Shown one piece after another: positions 1-7,517 of a stretch of 30,288 bases of DNA (the stretch's first letter is position 1; each line of letters opens with the position of its first letter). Below the pieces are notes generated by a model that was not told the DNA's origin, did not search any database, and saw nothing but the letters and a program-made list of their open reading frames with translations. Made by a program: the position numbers and the translations under genes. Source of the DNA: Desulfobacterales bacterium. Lineage in GTDB: Bacteria > Desulfobacterota > DSM-4660 > Desulfatiglandales > Desulfatiglandaceae. The stretch is from contig JAKLQB010000026.1 in the NCBI GenBank assembly GCA_022013615.1, positions 1-30,288 of the forward strand. Direction: 5' to 3'.

Positions 1-641
1 CCGTCCCTTTCTTCAACCGCTGCCACTATGTCACATAGATCCTGATAGTTTTCCCTCATGACAGTTTCTTTCCAGGGAAGAAACTTTGTGTAGTACCGGT
101 GAATGTTTTCATGAACAGTACGTTCGATGGATATGTATAAGGGATTGTCGGTGATATGAGCCAATGCCAGATGCAACTGCTCATCGACCTGAATAAAAGC
201 GTCCCAATGGGATGCACCTTCCTTTAGGTGTTTGTGGGCCTCCTTTAGAAGCCCTTTCAAGCGTTCAATATCCTCTTTTGTGGCTCTCTTAGCAGCCAGG
301 GCAGAGACACTTCCTTCTACACTTTCACGGAATTCGGCGATGTGGTTCAAGGAGACCCGTTGATATCTGATCAGTAATGCCAAGCCCTGGCTCATCTGTT
401 CGGTGGTCACGGCCTTAACTACAGCGCCACCGCCAACACCGGGCTTGATTTCAATCAGGCCCTTTTGTTCCAAGACGCGCAAGGCCTCGCGGAGAGTACC
501 CCGGCTGATACCCAATGACTCTTGCAGATCTTGTGGAGACGGAAGCCTTTCACCTGGCTCGAATGTGCGATCGACAATAGCCTTCTCGATTTGTTCGATC
601 ACGCCCTCAACAAGACTGCTGTGACTTGCTTTTTCTAACAC
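1..641 (-). CDS. GntR-family (FadR/FCD) transcriptional regulator, 3' end cut by window edge
   Basis: The minus-strand frame is open from 641 to the window edge (213 codons, C-terminus missing). GTG at 641-639 is chosen because a TGA lies immediately upstream in frame; an AAGAAAGG-like ribosome site precedes it. Residues 1-75 form a GntR winged helix (FEPGERLPSPQDL, then GISRGTLREALRVLEQKGLI and a glycine-rich wing). The rest is an all-helical FCD effector domain with the D-x3-H motif (DEQLH) and a later histidine (ENIHRYY) that usually bind metal. FCD regulators sense small organic acids or amino acids and usually repress neighbouring catabolic or transport genes. It follows the peptide-transport operon on the same strand and is its likely regulator; this is supported by a repeated sequence at 754-772 and 7441-7460. 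The ligand is unknown. Confidence 0.9.
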   Translation of the reverse strand, partial: MLEKASHSSLVEGVIEQIEKAIVDRTFEPGERLPSPQDLQESLGISRGTLREALRVLEQKGLIEIKPGVGGGAVVKAVTTEQMSQGLALLIRYQRVSLNHIAEFRESVEGSVSALAAKRATKEDIERLKGLLKEAHKHLKEGASHWDAFIQVDEQLHLALAHITDNPLYISIERTVHENIHRYYTKFLPWKETVMRENYQDLCDIVAAVEERD

Positions 642-695
642 TCAAATGGCGCCTTTCTTTTTTTAATAATGATTATAATAATTTTAATGATTATC

Positions 696-724
696 ACCGT
701 ACCTATTTGATTTTGGCTTGTCAA
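696..724 (-). promoter_or_regulatory. Putative sigma70 promoter of the GntR regulator
   Basis: On the minus strand TTGACA (724-719) is followed after 17 bp by TACGGT (701-696), about 55 bp before the GTG start. Between the promoter and the gene, AATGATTAT occurs twice (668-676 and 686-694, 18 bp apart) in an A+T-rich stretch, which could be an autoregulatory operator. The -35 box is perfect and the -10 box is weak. Confidence 0.45.
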
Positions 725-753
725 GAAAAAAATTTCGAGGCGAGAGCATTCTA

Positions 754-772
754 AAAGTGGTCTTGATGTCAA
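754..772. promoter_or_regulatory. Candidate operator, copy 1
   Basis: The 19-bp sequence AAAGTGGTCTTGATGTCAA recurs at 7441-7460 with a single extra T. This copy lies between the end of the aminopeptidase gene and the promoter of the GntR regulator. The second copy overlaps the -35 box of the peptide-transport operon. Two near-identical sites upstream of a regulator and of its neighbouring operon suggest a binding site for that regulator. Confidence 0.45.
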
Positions 773-794
773 CAGTAAATAAAAGCGGAACGAT

Positions 795-1619
795 TCAGAT
801 GAATTTGACAAGATCCATCAGGTCAGCCATCGTGTTGAACGCCCTGAAGGCCTCGATAAAGTCACTGGCTAAGAATCGGACCGTCCTTCCGTTCACTCTC
901 TCAACACCCGGTATGTGGAGGGCCCTGTCCGCGGCGGAGGCGGTGGTAAAGCGAACCCGGAGGTCAACCTCTCCTTCAAAGCGGAAGGGGTGCCAGTCCT
1001 TTTTCCGGGACATGGCCCTTCTGGCCCCCTCGTAGATTAGGGTGCGGCTCCGCTTAGGAGGAAGACACAGGGCGGCATAGGCACCAATTCCCTTCTTCAC
1101 CTCCACGGTCTCGATTCCATCCAGGAGCTTCACCGCCTCTGCCACAGTATTTTCATCCCCGGTCACCATGGCCACCGGGACGCTGTAGTGTCCTGCCAGG
1201 GCGGCGCTGATGCCGATCTCCCCGATGGGGAAGTCGTTCACCCGCACCTCTGCAATTCGGCCCATGAAAATATGGGCAATGGTGCTGTCCGCCGTCCCGG
1301 CCATGCCGTGGTAGCCCACCAGGAAGGCCGCGTCAAATCCCGCGTCAACGCCCTCCATCATGGACAGGGGTCGGGGGGACCCCATGACGATGCAGACCCT
1401 CTCATCCAGATCCTCGGGAATCAGGTTGAGACCCACGTTGTGGGAATCGGCCACTACCACCTCGGTCGCCCCCCCGTCAAAGGCACCCCTTGCTGCCGCG
1501 TTGACCTCCTCGGTCATCATCTTTCTGGCCCAGGCGAATTCCCTGCCCCCCGGTGATGACTGTTCCTGACGTACAATGCACCCAATTCCTTCTATGTCTG
1601 CCGATATGTAAACTCTCAT
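795..1619 (-). CDS. dppA: M55-family D-aminopeptidase (DppA type)
   Basis: This 274-residue protein matches the length and metal-site layout of Bacillus subtilis DppA, a zinc D-aminopeptidase that releases N-terminal D-amino acids from short peptides. The expected zinc ligands are at the expected spacing: D8 and E10 (SADIE), H60 (ADSHN), H104 (GYHGM) and E134 (PIGEIG); H115 matches the residue next to the active site. The start is the ATG at 1619. It is the last gene of the peptide-transport operon, 166 bp after the second ATPase gene. No signal peptide is seen, so it should act in the cytoplasm on imported peptides. The linkage suggests the transporter brings in D-residue peptides such as cell-wall fragments; that substrate is inferred. 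Confidence 0.93.
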   Translation of the reverse strand: MRVYISADIEGIGCIVRQEQSSPGGREFAWARKMMTEEVNAAARGAFDGGATEVVVADSHNVGLNLIPEDLDERVCIVMGSPRPLSMMEGVDAGFDAAFLVGYHGMAGTADSTIAHIFMGRIAEVRVNDFPIGEIGISAALAGHYSVPVAMVTGDENTVAEAVKLLDGIETVEVKKGIGAYAALCLPPKRSRTLIYEGARRAMSRKKDWHPFRFEGEVDLRVRFTTASAADRALHIPGVERVNGRTVRFLASDFIEAFRAFNTMADLMDLVKFI

Positions 1620-1785
1620 AAGATGCTCCTCTCTTGGGAAACCCCTCAGGGCGGTTTCCGTGTCATTTTAAAAAAGGCGGAAGGCAATGGAGAATATCTC
1701 CTCTTGAAATCTTTGCTCTTTGCCTTATGCCTAACGCCCTGAGCCTTAAGCCTTCTGCAAGGGCATAGAGACCATTCAGACGCCC

Positions 1786-2763
1786 CTACGAGGCGCTGCA
1801 CCGGTGGCAGGCCACCCAGTGCCCATCCTCCACCTCCATCAAGGTGGGTTCCCCCCGGTTGCAAGAGTCCTTAATCTCCGGACACCTGGGGTGAAACCGG
1901 CACCCCTTCGGCACGTTGACAGGGCTCGGCACATCTCCCTGGAGCACGGCGATGGTGTGTCGCTTCTGCGGATCGGGCTGGGGCAGTGCCTCCATGAGTG
2001 CCTTCGTGTAAGGGTGAAGGGGTTTTTCGAATAGCGTCTTTTTCGGCGCCGTCTCAACGATCTTGCCCAGGTACATGACCGCAATGCGGTGGCTCACGTG
2101 CTTGATAACACTCAGGTCGTGGGAAATGAACAGATAGGCGTACCCGTGACGATTCTGGAGATCTCCCACCAGGTTGAGGATCTGGGCCTGAACTGAGACG
2201 TCTAATGCGGATGTGGGTTCGTCGAAGACGATGAACTGGGGCCGCGTGATGAGGGCTCTTGCAATGCCGATGCGCTGCCTCTGGCCGCCGCTGAACTCAT
2301 GGGGGTAGCGATAGACATGGTCCTCGTTCAGGCCTACCTCCCTGAGCATATCCTTGACCCTGGTTACCACTTCGGCGCCCTTTGCCAGTCGATTTACCTC
2401 CAGGGGAGACCCCACGGTCTTCTTGATGAGCATTCGGGGGTCCAGAGAGGACTGAGGGTCCTGGAACACGACCTGCATGTTTCGTCGGATCCTTCGCAGT
2501 TCTTCGCCCTTGAGGGTTGTCATATCTTTGTCTCTAAACAGGACTTGCCCCTTGTCCGCCATAAGGAGACGGAGGATCAGATACCCCACCGTGGATTTTC
2601 CGCACCCCGACTCTCCCACGAGCCCCAGGGTCTCCCCCCTGTGGACCGTGAAGCTCACCCCGTCCACGGCCTTCAGGTATTCCACCCTGCGGCCCAGGAA
2701 GCCCCGATGGATGGGAAAATATTTGACCAGATCCCTGACCTCAATGACGGGTGTCGGCATCAT
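1786..2763 (-). CDS. dppF: Peptide ABC transporter ATPase (DppF/OppF type)
   Basis: This is the second ATPase of the importer, 325 residues when started at the ATG at 2763. That start is preferred to an in-frame one at 2826 because AGGTGAG lies just before it and the protein then opens with the family-typical MMPTPVIEVRDL. It has Walker A (about residues 50-58, GESGCGKST), the signature FSGGQRQRIGIARAL, and Walker B with FDEPTSALD. The C-terminal oligopeptide-transporter extension carries GCRFHPRCPE, a motif often linked to an Fe-S site. The gene overlaps the end of the first ATPase gene by 23 bp, consistent with translational coupling. It should pair with that protein on the cytoplasmic face of the permeases. 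Confidence 0.93.
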   Translation of the reverse strand: MMPTPVIEVRDLVKYFPIHRGFLGRRVEYLKAVDGVSFTVHRGETLGLVGESGCGKSTVGYLILRLLMADKGQVLFRDKDMTTLKGEELRRIRRNMQVVFQDPQSSLDPRMLIKKTVGSPLEVNRLAKGAEVVTRVKDMLREVGLNEDHVYRYPHEFSGGQRQRIGIARALITRPQFIVFDEPTSALDVSVQAQILNLVGDLQNRHGYAYLFISHDLSVIKHVSHRIAVMYLGKIVETAPKKTLFEKPLHPYTKALMEALPQPDPQKRHTIAVLQGDVPSPVNVPKGCRFHPRCPEIKDSCNRGEPTLMEVEDGHWVACHRCSAS

Positions 2764-3745
2764 ATTTCTCACCTGAATCGTTGTAAAGATGGCACGCGAC
2801 TTGGTGGCCCGAAACCACTTCCACAAGTCTCGGCACGACCCTGTCGCAGGGATTCGTCACCTCCTCGCACCTCGGGTGAAAACGGCACCCCTCGGGGGGC
2901 CGGATCAGTCCGGGGACCATGCCAGCTATAACCAATAGGGTGTCCCTTTCCTCGTCAATCCGGGGGATGGCTTTGAGAAGTCCCCGGGTGTACGGGTGCC
3001 TCGGTATTGAAAAAAGTTCCTCCACGGGGGCGATCTCCACGATCCTGCCCGCGTACATGACGGCCACACGGTCGCACAGCTGGGCGATCACGCCCAGGTC
3101 ATGGCTGATGAAGAGGACCGAAACGCCCCTTTTCCGGGTCAGGTCCTCCAGGATGGTGAGCACCTGGGCCTGGACCGTCACGTCCAGTGCCGTGGTCGGT
3201 TCGTCCGCAATGAGGAGGTCGGGCCGGCAGGAAAGCTCCATGGCAATCATGACCCGCTGGCGCATTCCCCCCGAAAGCTCATGGGGGTATTTAGAAAGGA
3301 CCTCTTCCGGGTCCGGCATCTTCACCTGTTGGAGCATGTCGATGCAGATCTCTCGTGCCTCGGCCCTTTCCACCTGCTGGTGGAGCACCACCACCTCCTG
3401 CATCTGATTGCCCACCCGGAAGACCGGGTTTAGGGAACTCATGGGTTCCTGGAAGATCATGGAGATCTCGTTGCCCCTGACGTGACGGAGGCGCCGGTTG
3501 CTCGTCTTCAAAAGGTCCTCCCCTTTGAAGAAGATCTCTCCGCCCCATATCTTCCCCGGTGGATCGGCGATGAGGCGCAGGACCGACCGGGCAAGGACCG
3601 ACTTTCCGCACCCTGTTTCGCCCACCAGGCCCAGGATCTCGCCCTTTGAGATGGCCAGGTCCACGTTCTCCAGGGCTCTCACAACCCCCTGGTATGTGAA
3701 GAACCGCACCGAAAGGTCCCTTATGTCGAGGAGGGTTTCGGCCAT
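2741..3745 (-). CDS. dppD: Peptide ABC transporter ATPase (DppD/OppD type)
   Basis: A 334-residue nucleotide-binding subunit with Walker A (about residues 42-49, GETGCGKS), signature LSGGMRQRVMIAMEL, Walker B ending ADEPTTALDV, and the oligopeptide-type C-terminal motif GCRFHPRCEE. The ATG at 3745 follows a GGCGGTGA ribosome site that overlaps the stop codon of the upstream permease gene. It is expected to form the ATPase heterodimer with the next gene product. Length and motifs are normal for the family, and nothing looks truncated. Confidence 0.93.
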   Translation of the reverse strand: MAETLLDIRDLSVRFFTYQGVVRALENVDLAISKGEILGLVGETGCGKSVLARSVLRLIADPPGKIWGGEIFFKGEDLLKTSNRRLRHVRGNEISMIFQEPMSSLNPVFRVGNQMQEVVVLHQQVERAEAREICIDMLQQVKMPDPEEVLSKYPHELSGGMRQRVMIAMELSCRPDLLIADEPTTALDVTVQAQVLTILEDLTRKRGVSVLFISHDLGVIAQLCDRVAVMYAGRIVEIAPVEELFSIPRHPYTRGLLKAIPRIDEERDTLLVIAGMVPGLIRPPEGCRFHPRCEEVTNPCDRVVPRLVEVVSGHQVACHLYNDSGEKYDADTRH

Positions 3746-3748
3746 GGG

Positions 3749-4624
3749 TCACCGCCTTATCCTTGGGTCGAGGATGTCTCTCAGGGCATCCCCCAAAATG
3801 TTGAATCCGATAACGGTCACCAGGATGAAGAGGCCGGGAAACGTGGGGTACCACCACTGGTCCATTAGGAACTTTCGGCCCACGCTGATCATAGCGCCCC
3901 ATTCCGGAACGGGAGGCTGGGCGCCCAGACCGATGAAACTGAGGGAGGCAGCAATCAATATGGTCTCTCCCAGTAACAGGGTTGCCAAGATGATGACAGA
4001 GGACAAGCAGTTCGGGATGATGTGATGGAGGATGATCCACATGCTCCCTGCGCCCGAAGCCCGGGCTGCAGCAATGAACTGTTTCTCCTTGACGGCCAGG
4101 GCCTCTCCCCTCACCATCCTGGCAAATTTGGGTATCATCACAAAGGCCACCGCCAGGATGGCGTTGTTCAGGTTCGGCCCCAGTGCGGCGGCCAGTGCCA
4201 TGGCCAGCACCAGGGGCGGAAAGGACAGGATAACATCCATCACCCGCATAATGATGTTGTCCGCCTGCCTTCCAAGGTAACCGGCGACAGCGCCGATGAC
4301 GACCCCGAGCCCCCCTGCGATTCCGATAACGAGAACCCCGATCCGGAGGGATATTCTGGCCCCGTGCATGACACGGCTCAGGATGTCTCTCCCCATCTCA
4401 TCGGTTCCAAAGAGATGAACCATGGAAGGCGCGCTAAGCCGTTCCCTCAAGCTGATTTTAATGGGATCATAGGGCGCAATATAAGGGGCAGTGAGGGCTA
4501 TGATGACCATGGTTGCAATAATGACAAAGCCCGCGACGGCTGACGGGTTTTTGCTGAGGAGCTTGAGGGTGAACAGGAATTCCCTGATCTGCCATTCATG
4601 GTTTTTTTTGATGCCTTTCAACAC
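3749..4624 (-). CDS. dppC: Peptide ABC transporter permease (DppC type)
   Basis: A 291-residue inner-membrane permease. It has an N-terminal cytoplasmic stretch, a first membrane helix (SAVAGFVIIATMVIIALTA) and several later helices. The ATPase-coupling EAA loop is visible as AARASGAGSMWIILHHIIPN. The protein has the typical DppC opening (APYDPIKI) and ending (DALRDILDPRIRR). The start is GTG at 4624, three bases after the upstream permease stop, so the genes are tightly coupled. It forms the translocation channel with the DppB-type subunit. Confidence 0.92.
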   Translation of the reverse strand: MLKGIKKNHEWQIREFLFTLKLLSKNPSAVAGFVIIATMVIIALTAPYIAPYDPIKISLRERLSAPSMVHLFGTDEMGRDILSRVMHGARISLRIGVLVIGIAGGLGVVIGAVAGYLGRQADNIIMRVMDVILSFPPLVLAMALAAALGPNLNNAILAVAFVMIPKFARMVRGEALAVKEKQFIAAARASGAGSMWIILHHIIPNCLSSVIILATLLLGETILIAASLSFIGLGAQPPVPEWGAMISVGRKFLMDQWWYPTFPGLFILVTVIGFNILGDALRDILDPRIRR

Positions 4625-4626
4625 GG

Positions 4627-5637
4627 CTAATACCTTATCTGCGGGTCTAGGAAGGCATAGAGCACATCCACCAGGAGGTTGATCATGACATAGACGAAGG
4701 ATACCACCAGGGTGAAACCCATGATCGCCGGAAAGTCCAGGAAGTTTACGGAATCCACCACATACTTACCCATTCCCGGCCAGTTGAAGATGGTCTCCGT
4801 CAGGATGGCGCCTCCCAGCAATTCCCCGATGGAAAGCCCCGTTATGGTCACGGTGGGGATGAGGGAGTTCTTCAGGGAGTGCTTTAGGATGATGACGGAC
4901 TCGGCAAGGCCATTTGCCCGGGCGGTTGTAATGTAGTCTTGCCCCATCACCGAAATCATGGAGGAGCGAACGATCCGGGTGATGATGGCAACATAGACGT
5001 AAGAGAGGCAAAAGGCCGGAAGGATTATGTGGTGGACAGCGTTGCCGAACTTTCCCCAGCTTCCCTCCAGCAGCGTGTCGATGAGATAGAGCCCGGTCAC
5101 GTGGAGCGGCGGGTCCATAGCCACGTCCAGCCGTCCCGACCCTGGAAGCCACCCCAGGTTCCTGTAAAAGAGGAGCAGAAGCATAAGACCGAGCCAGAAG
5201 ACGGGCATCGAGACCCCGAAGACCGAGAAGACCCGGGAGATATGGTCGATGGGACGATTCCGCCGTACCGCAGAGATAATTCCGAGGGGCAGGCCCACAG
5301 CGATACAGAGAACCATGCTCATCAGGGTCAGTTCCAAGGTGGCGGGAAAGAAATCTTTCAGGTCATCGATTACAGGGCGCTGGTTTCGGATGGATACCCC
5401 CAGGTCACCCCTGAAAAGGCCCGTCAGGAAGTGGACGTACTGTTCCGGGAGGGGGCGATCCAGCCCCAGGGAACGGCGGAGGTTTTCCACCGCCTCCCGG
5501 CTCGCCTTTTGACCCGCCATCATCCTGGCCGGATCCCCGGGAATGGCGTGAGAGATTACAAAGACGAGGATGGTTACTCCTATCAGTACGGGTATCAGGT
5601 AGATGAGCCGTTTCAGGATATAGGTGAGAATCCGCAT
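4627..5637 (-). CDS. dppB: Peptide ABC transporter permease (DppB type)
   Basis: A 336-residue permease with the DppB/OppB N-terminal domain (LKRLIYLIPVLIGVTILVFV, then HAIPGDPARMMAG), about six membrane helices, and the EAA loop ARANGLAESVIILKHSLKNS. The ending (LVDVLYAFLDPQIRY) is standard. The ATG at 5637 has only a weak ribosome site. Its initiation region is one copy of a 35-bp tandem duplication (5623-5692), so a second in-register start-like sequence lies just upstream. A strong hairpin separates it from the binding-protein gene, which probably lowers its expression relative to that gene. Confidence 0.92.
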   Translation of the reverse strand: MRILTYILKRLIYLIPVLIGVTILVFVISHAIPGDPARMMAGQKASREAVENLRRSLGLDRPLPEQYVHFLTGLFRGDLGVSIRNQRPVIDDLKDFFPATLELTLMSMVLCIAVGLPLGIISAVRRNRPIDHISRVFSVFGVSMPVFWLGLMLLLLFYRNLGWLPGSGRLDVAMDPPLHVTGLYLIDTLLEGSWGKFGNAVHHIILPAFCLSYVYVAIITRIVRSSMISVMGQDYITTARANGLAESVIILKHSLKNSLIPTVTITGLSIGELLGGAILTETIFNWPGMGKYVVDSVNFLDFPAIMGFTLVVSFVYVMINLLVDVLYAFLDPQIRY

Positions 5638-5692
5638 GGGGGATCGTCTGTCGTATGGGTGAGAATCTGCATGGAAGGTCTTTTGTCGTCAA
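5623..5692. repeat. 35-bp tandem duplication over the dppB start
   Basis: Two adjacent 35-bp units (5623-5657 and 5658-5692) share GGTGAGAATC, then C or T, then GCATGG, and end in the similar ATCGTCTGTCGT and TCTTTTGTCGT. On the minus strand the unit contains the dppB start codon and first codons, so a second start-like copy (MQILTH...) lies upstream in another frame and stops after 19 codons. Confidence 0.75.
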
Positions 5693-5706
5693 TTGGGGAA
5701 TTTCAT

Positions 5707-5742
5707 GGAATTGAAAGGCGGCGTCCGCCGCCCTCCAATTCC
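5707..5742 (-). terminator. Strong intra-operon hairpin between binding-protein and permease genes
   Basis: GGAATTG (5707-5713) pairs with CAATTCC (5736-5742), and GGCGGCG (5717-5723) pairs with CGCCGCC (5726-5732), with a 3x3 internal loop and a 2-nt apex. There is no T-run, so it is more likely an mRNA-stabilising or attenuating hairpin than a full terminator. Such hairpins often let the binding protein be made in excess of the permeases. Confidence 0.6.
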
Positions 5743-5777
5743 CGGGTTGCAGGTTTTCATCTGCACTGGATCCCCTA

Positions 5778-7334
5778 TCACTCCTTGTAAATGGATTCGA
5801 AATTGTACATGGACTCCAGCATGGGGTTGAACACATACCCTTTGACCCACTTCCGCATGGGCACAATGGTCTGGGTCTGGTAGAGGAAAATGTAAGGTGC
5901 ATCCTCCATGATAATGTCCTGGGCCCTTTCGTAGAGACCGGTTCTCTCCTTCTGATCGCTCAATGCGAGGGCCTTACGGATCAACCCGTCCACCTCCTCG
6001 TCCTTGTAAAAACTCCTGTTGCCGGGGAGGCCCCAGTTTTTGGAATCAAACCAGAAATTCATGAACATGGAGGGGTCCGCATAGTCGGGGCTCCAGGCAC
6101 CCAGGCAGAGCTCGAAATCGCCCCGGTCGATCTTGTCCCGGAGGGTGGGATTGGCCATGAGTTCGATCTTCAGGTTCACCCCGATGTCGGAAAAGTTGCT
6201 CTGGAGGATCGTGGCGATCTGTTCCCAGGAGGGACGCCTCTCCGAGTAAATAAGCTTTAGGTCTAAGCCTTTTGCATACCCTGCCTCCTTCAGGAGTTTT
6301 TTCGCCTTTTCCACGTCTCTCGTGTACTGGAAAACCGAAGGATTGTGGCCCCACATCCCCTTGGGCACAGGCCCCCGCATTTGGACTCCGTTACCCTGAA
6401 GCACGTACTCTATGATGCTCTGATAATCCACCGCATAGTTGAGGGCTTGGCGGATGAGCTTGTTGTTGAGCTTGGGCTTCTGGCAGTTGATGTAGACGTA
6501 TTCCACCAACTGGGATGGATAGCGGCGAACCGCCACGTCCGGGTTTTTTTCCAGCGCCGGGATCTGGTCGATGAGAACCCCTTCGGCAATATCGATGTCC
6601 CCGCTCTCAAGGGCCATCCTCTGGTCGGAAGACTCCCGCATGAAGCGGATGATGACCCGTTTCAGTTTCGGCTTGGCGTCCCAGTAGACAGGCTTTGCCT
6701 CCAGGACGCACCGCTCCCCCCGGGACCATTGTACGATCTTAAAAGGGCCGCTCCCGTCCGTGTTCTGAGCCATCCAGGCCTGGGCCAGGTCTCCGTTCTT
6801 TTCGTGCTTCATGATGTTGGGATTGACGATGCAGGCGGCATCGGTGGCGAGGGTCTGCAAAAAGGGACCGAAGGCGCTCTTGAGGGTGATCTTGGCGGTG
6901 TAATCGTCCACCACCTCCACCGATTTGATGGCACCGATGTTGTCGGCCGGACCCTTTCCGATCTTTAAGACCCTTTCAAAGGAGAATTTCACGGCCTTGG
7001 CGTCCAAAGGTGTCCCGTCATCAAAGGCGATCCCCTTTCGAATCTTGATGGTCCACAGCAGTCCGTCGGGTGAGACGGACCAGGATTCAGCGGCCATGGG
7101 TTCCACCTCGGTAGAGCCCTCTCCCTTGATCACCTTGTACTTCACGAGGCGATCATATGAGGGATAGATCTGTCTCCAGTCATAGTTGTCGCTGGAAACA
7201 GCGGGATCCAGCAAGTGAATGTCGGAGGAGACGCCCACCACGAGGAGTCCCTTGTCCGCTGCATAGAATTGTCCAGTGGCCGAAAAGACCAAAAGGAAAG
7301 ACATTGCCAGTATGCACATTACCTTTCGTTTCAT
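5778..7334 (-). CDS. Extracellular peptide-binding protein (SBP family 5)
   Basis: A 518-residue solute-binding protein of the DppA/OppA/NikA class (SBP_bac_5). It has a Sec signal peptide (basic MKRK, hydrophobic core to about residue 20, cleavage probably after FYA near residue 25) and no lipobox cysteine at the cleavage site, so it should be periplasmic. Family hallmarks include LDPAVSSDNYDW near the N-terminus, GLLWTIKIRKGIAFDDGTPLDAKAV at the lobe start, and the C-terminal QTIVPMRKWVKGY segment. The ATG at 7334 follows a perfect AGGAGG. It opens the operon and delivers substrate to the DppBC permease. The exact peptide cannot be read; the D-aminopeptidase in the operon points to peptides with D-residues. 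Confidence 0.93.
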   Translation of the reverse strand: MKRKVMCILAMSFLLVFSATGQFYAADKGLLVVGVSSDIHLLDPAVSSDNYDWRQIYPSYDRLVKYKVIKGEGSTEVEPMAAESWSVSPDGLLWTIKIRKGIAFDDGTPLDAKAVKFSFERVLKIGKGPADNIGAIKSVEVVDDYTAKITLKSAFGPFLQTLATDAACIVNPNIMKHEKNGDLAQAWMAQNTDGSGPFKIVQWSRGERCVLEAKPVYWDAKPKLKRVIIRFMRESSDQRMALESGDIDIAEGVLIDQIPALEKNPDVAVRRYPSQLVEYVYINCQKPKLNNKLIRQALNYAVDYQSIIEYVLQGNGVQMRGPVPKGMWGHNPSVFQYTRDVEKAKKLLKEAGYAKGLDLKLIYSERRPSWEQIATILQSNFSDIGVNLKIELMANPTLRDKIDRGDFELCLGAWSPDYADPSMFMNFWFDSKNWGLPGNRSFYKDEEVDGLIRKALALSDQKERTGLYERAQDIIMEDAPYIFLYQTQTIVPMRKWVKGYVFNPMLESMYNFESIYKE

Positions 7335-7431
7335 CGCTTTTTACCTCCTTTCATGTGACAGTGATGTGATAAACCAGTGAAGTGAAAAAAATAGTGAAGT
7401 GAGTTATAAGAATTCCCTTTTTCGAGATGGG

Positions 7432-7460
7432 AGTATAGTGAAAGTGGTCTTGTATGTCAA
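7432..7460 (-). promoter_or_regulatory. Near-consensus sigma70 promoter of the peptide-transport operon
   Basis: On the minus strand TTGACA (7460-7455) and TATACT (7437-7432) are separated by exactly 17 bp, about 100 bp before the binding-protein ATG. The -35 box lies in a short dyad (CTTG-TATGT-CAAG, 7449-7461) and in the 20-bp sequence shared with 754-772, a good position for a repressor. The leader contains two AGTGAAGTGA-like repeats (7377-7401). Confidence 0.75.
7441..7460. promoter_or_regulatory. Candidate operator, copy 2
   Basis: The 20-bp sequence AAAGTGGTCTTGTATGTCAA matches 754-772 apart from one inserted T. It contains TTGTATGTCAA, which fits five of the six fixed positions of the FadR-type GntR consensus TNGTNNNACNA. 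It overlaps the -35 box and spacer of the operon promoter, so binding would block RNA polymerase. Confidence 0.45.
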
Positions 7461-7474
7461 GCCAAATTCAACCT

Positions 7475-7491
7475 TCCCGCCTGGGGCGGGA
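7475..7491. repeat. Short hairpin repeat, copy 1 (TCCCGCC-TGG-GGCGGGA)
   Basis: A 7-bp perfect stem with a 3-nt loop. Copies with the same plan are at 28426-28442 and 30193-30209. It sits just upstream of the promoter of the peptide operon, and could terminate or insulate transcription arriving from the plus-strand side. No T-run is seen. Confidence 0.5.
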
Positions 7492-7517
7492 TTGTGGGGG
7501 CACCTCCCTGGCTGTAA

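Noticed and set aside
754..772. TTGACA on the minus strand as a second promoter for the GntR gene
   Set aside because: No acceptable -10 box at 16-18 bp; the only TAGAAT lies at 13 bp. The site is better explained as a shared operator.
3291..4040. 249-codon minus-strand ORF overlapping two transporter genes
   Set aside because: It is an antisense or out-of-phase shadow with low-complexity Pro/Gly/His/Arg content over clearly real permease and ATPase genes.
4939..5790. 283-codon plus-strand ORF opposite dppB
   Set aside because: Composition is typical of an antisense shadow, there are no family features, and it lies entirely over dppB and its leader.
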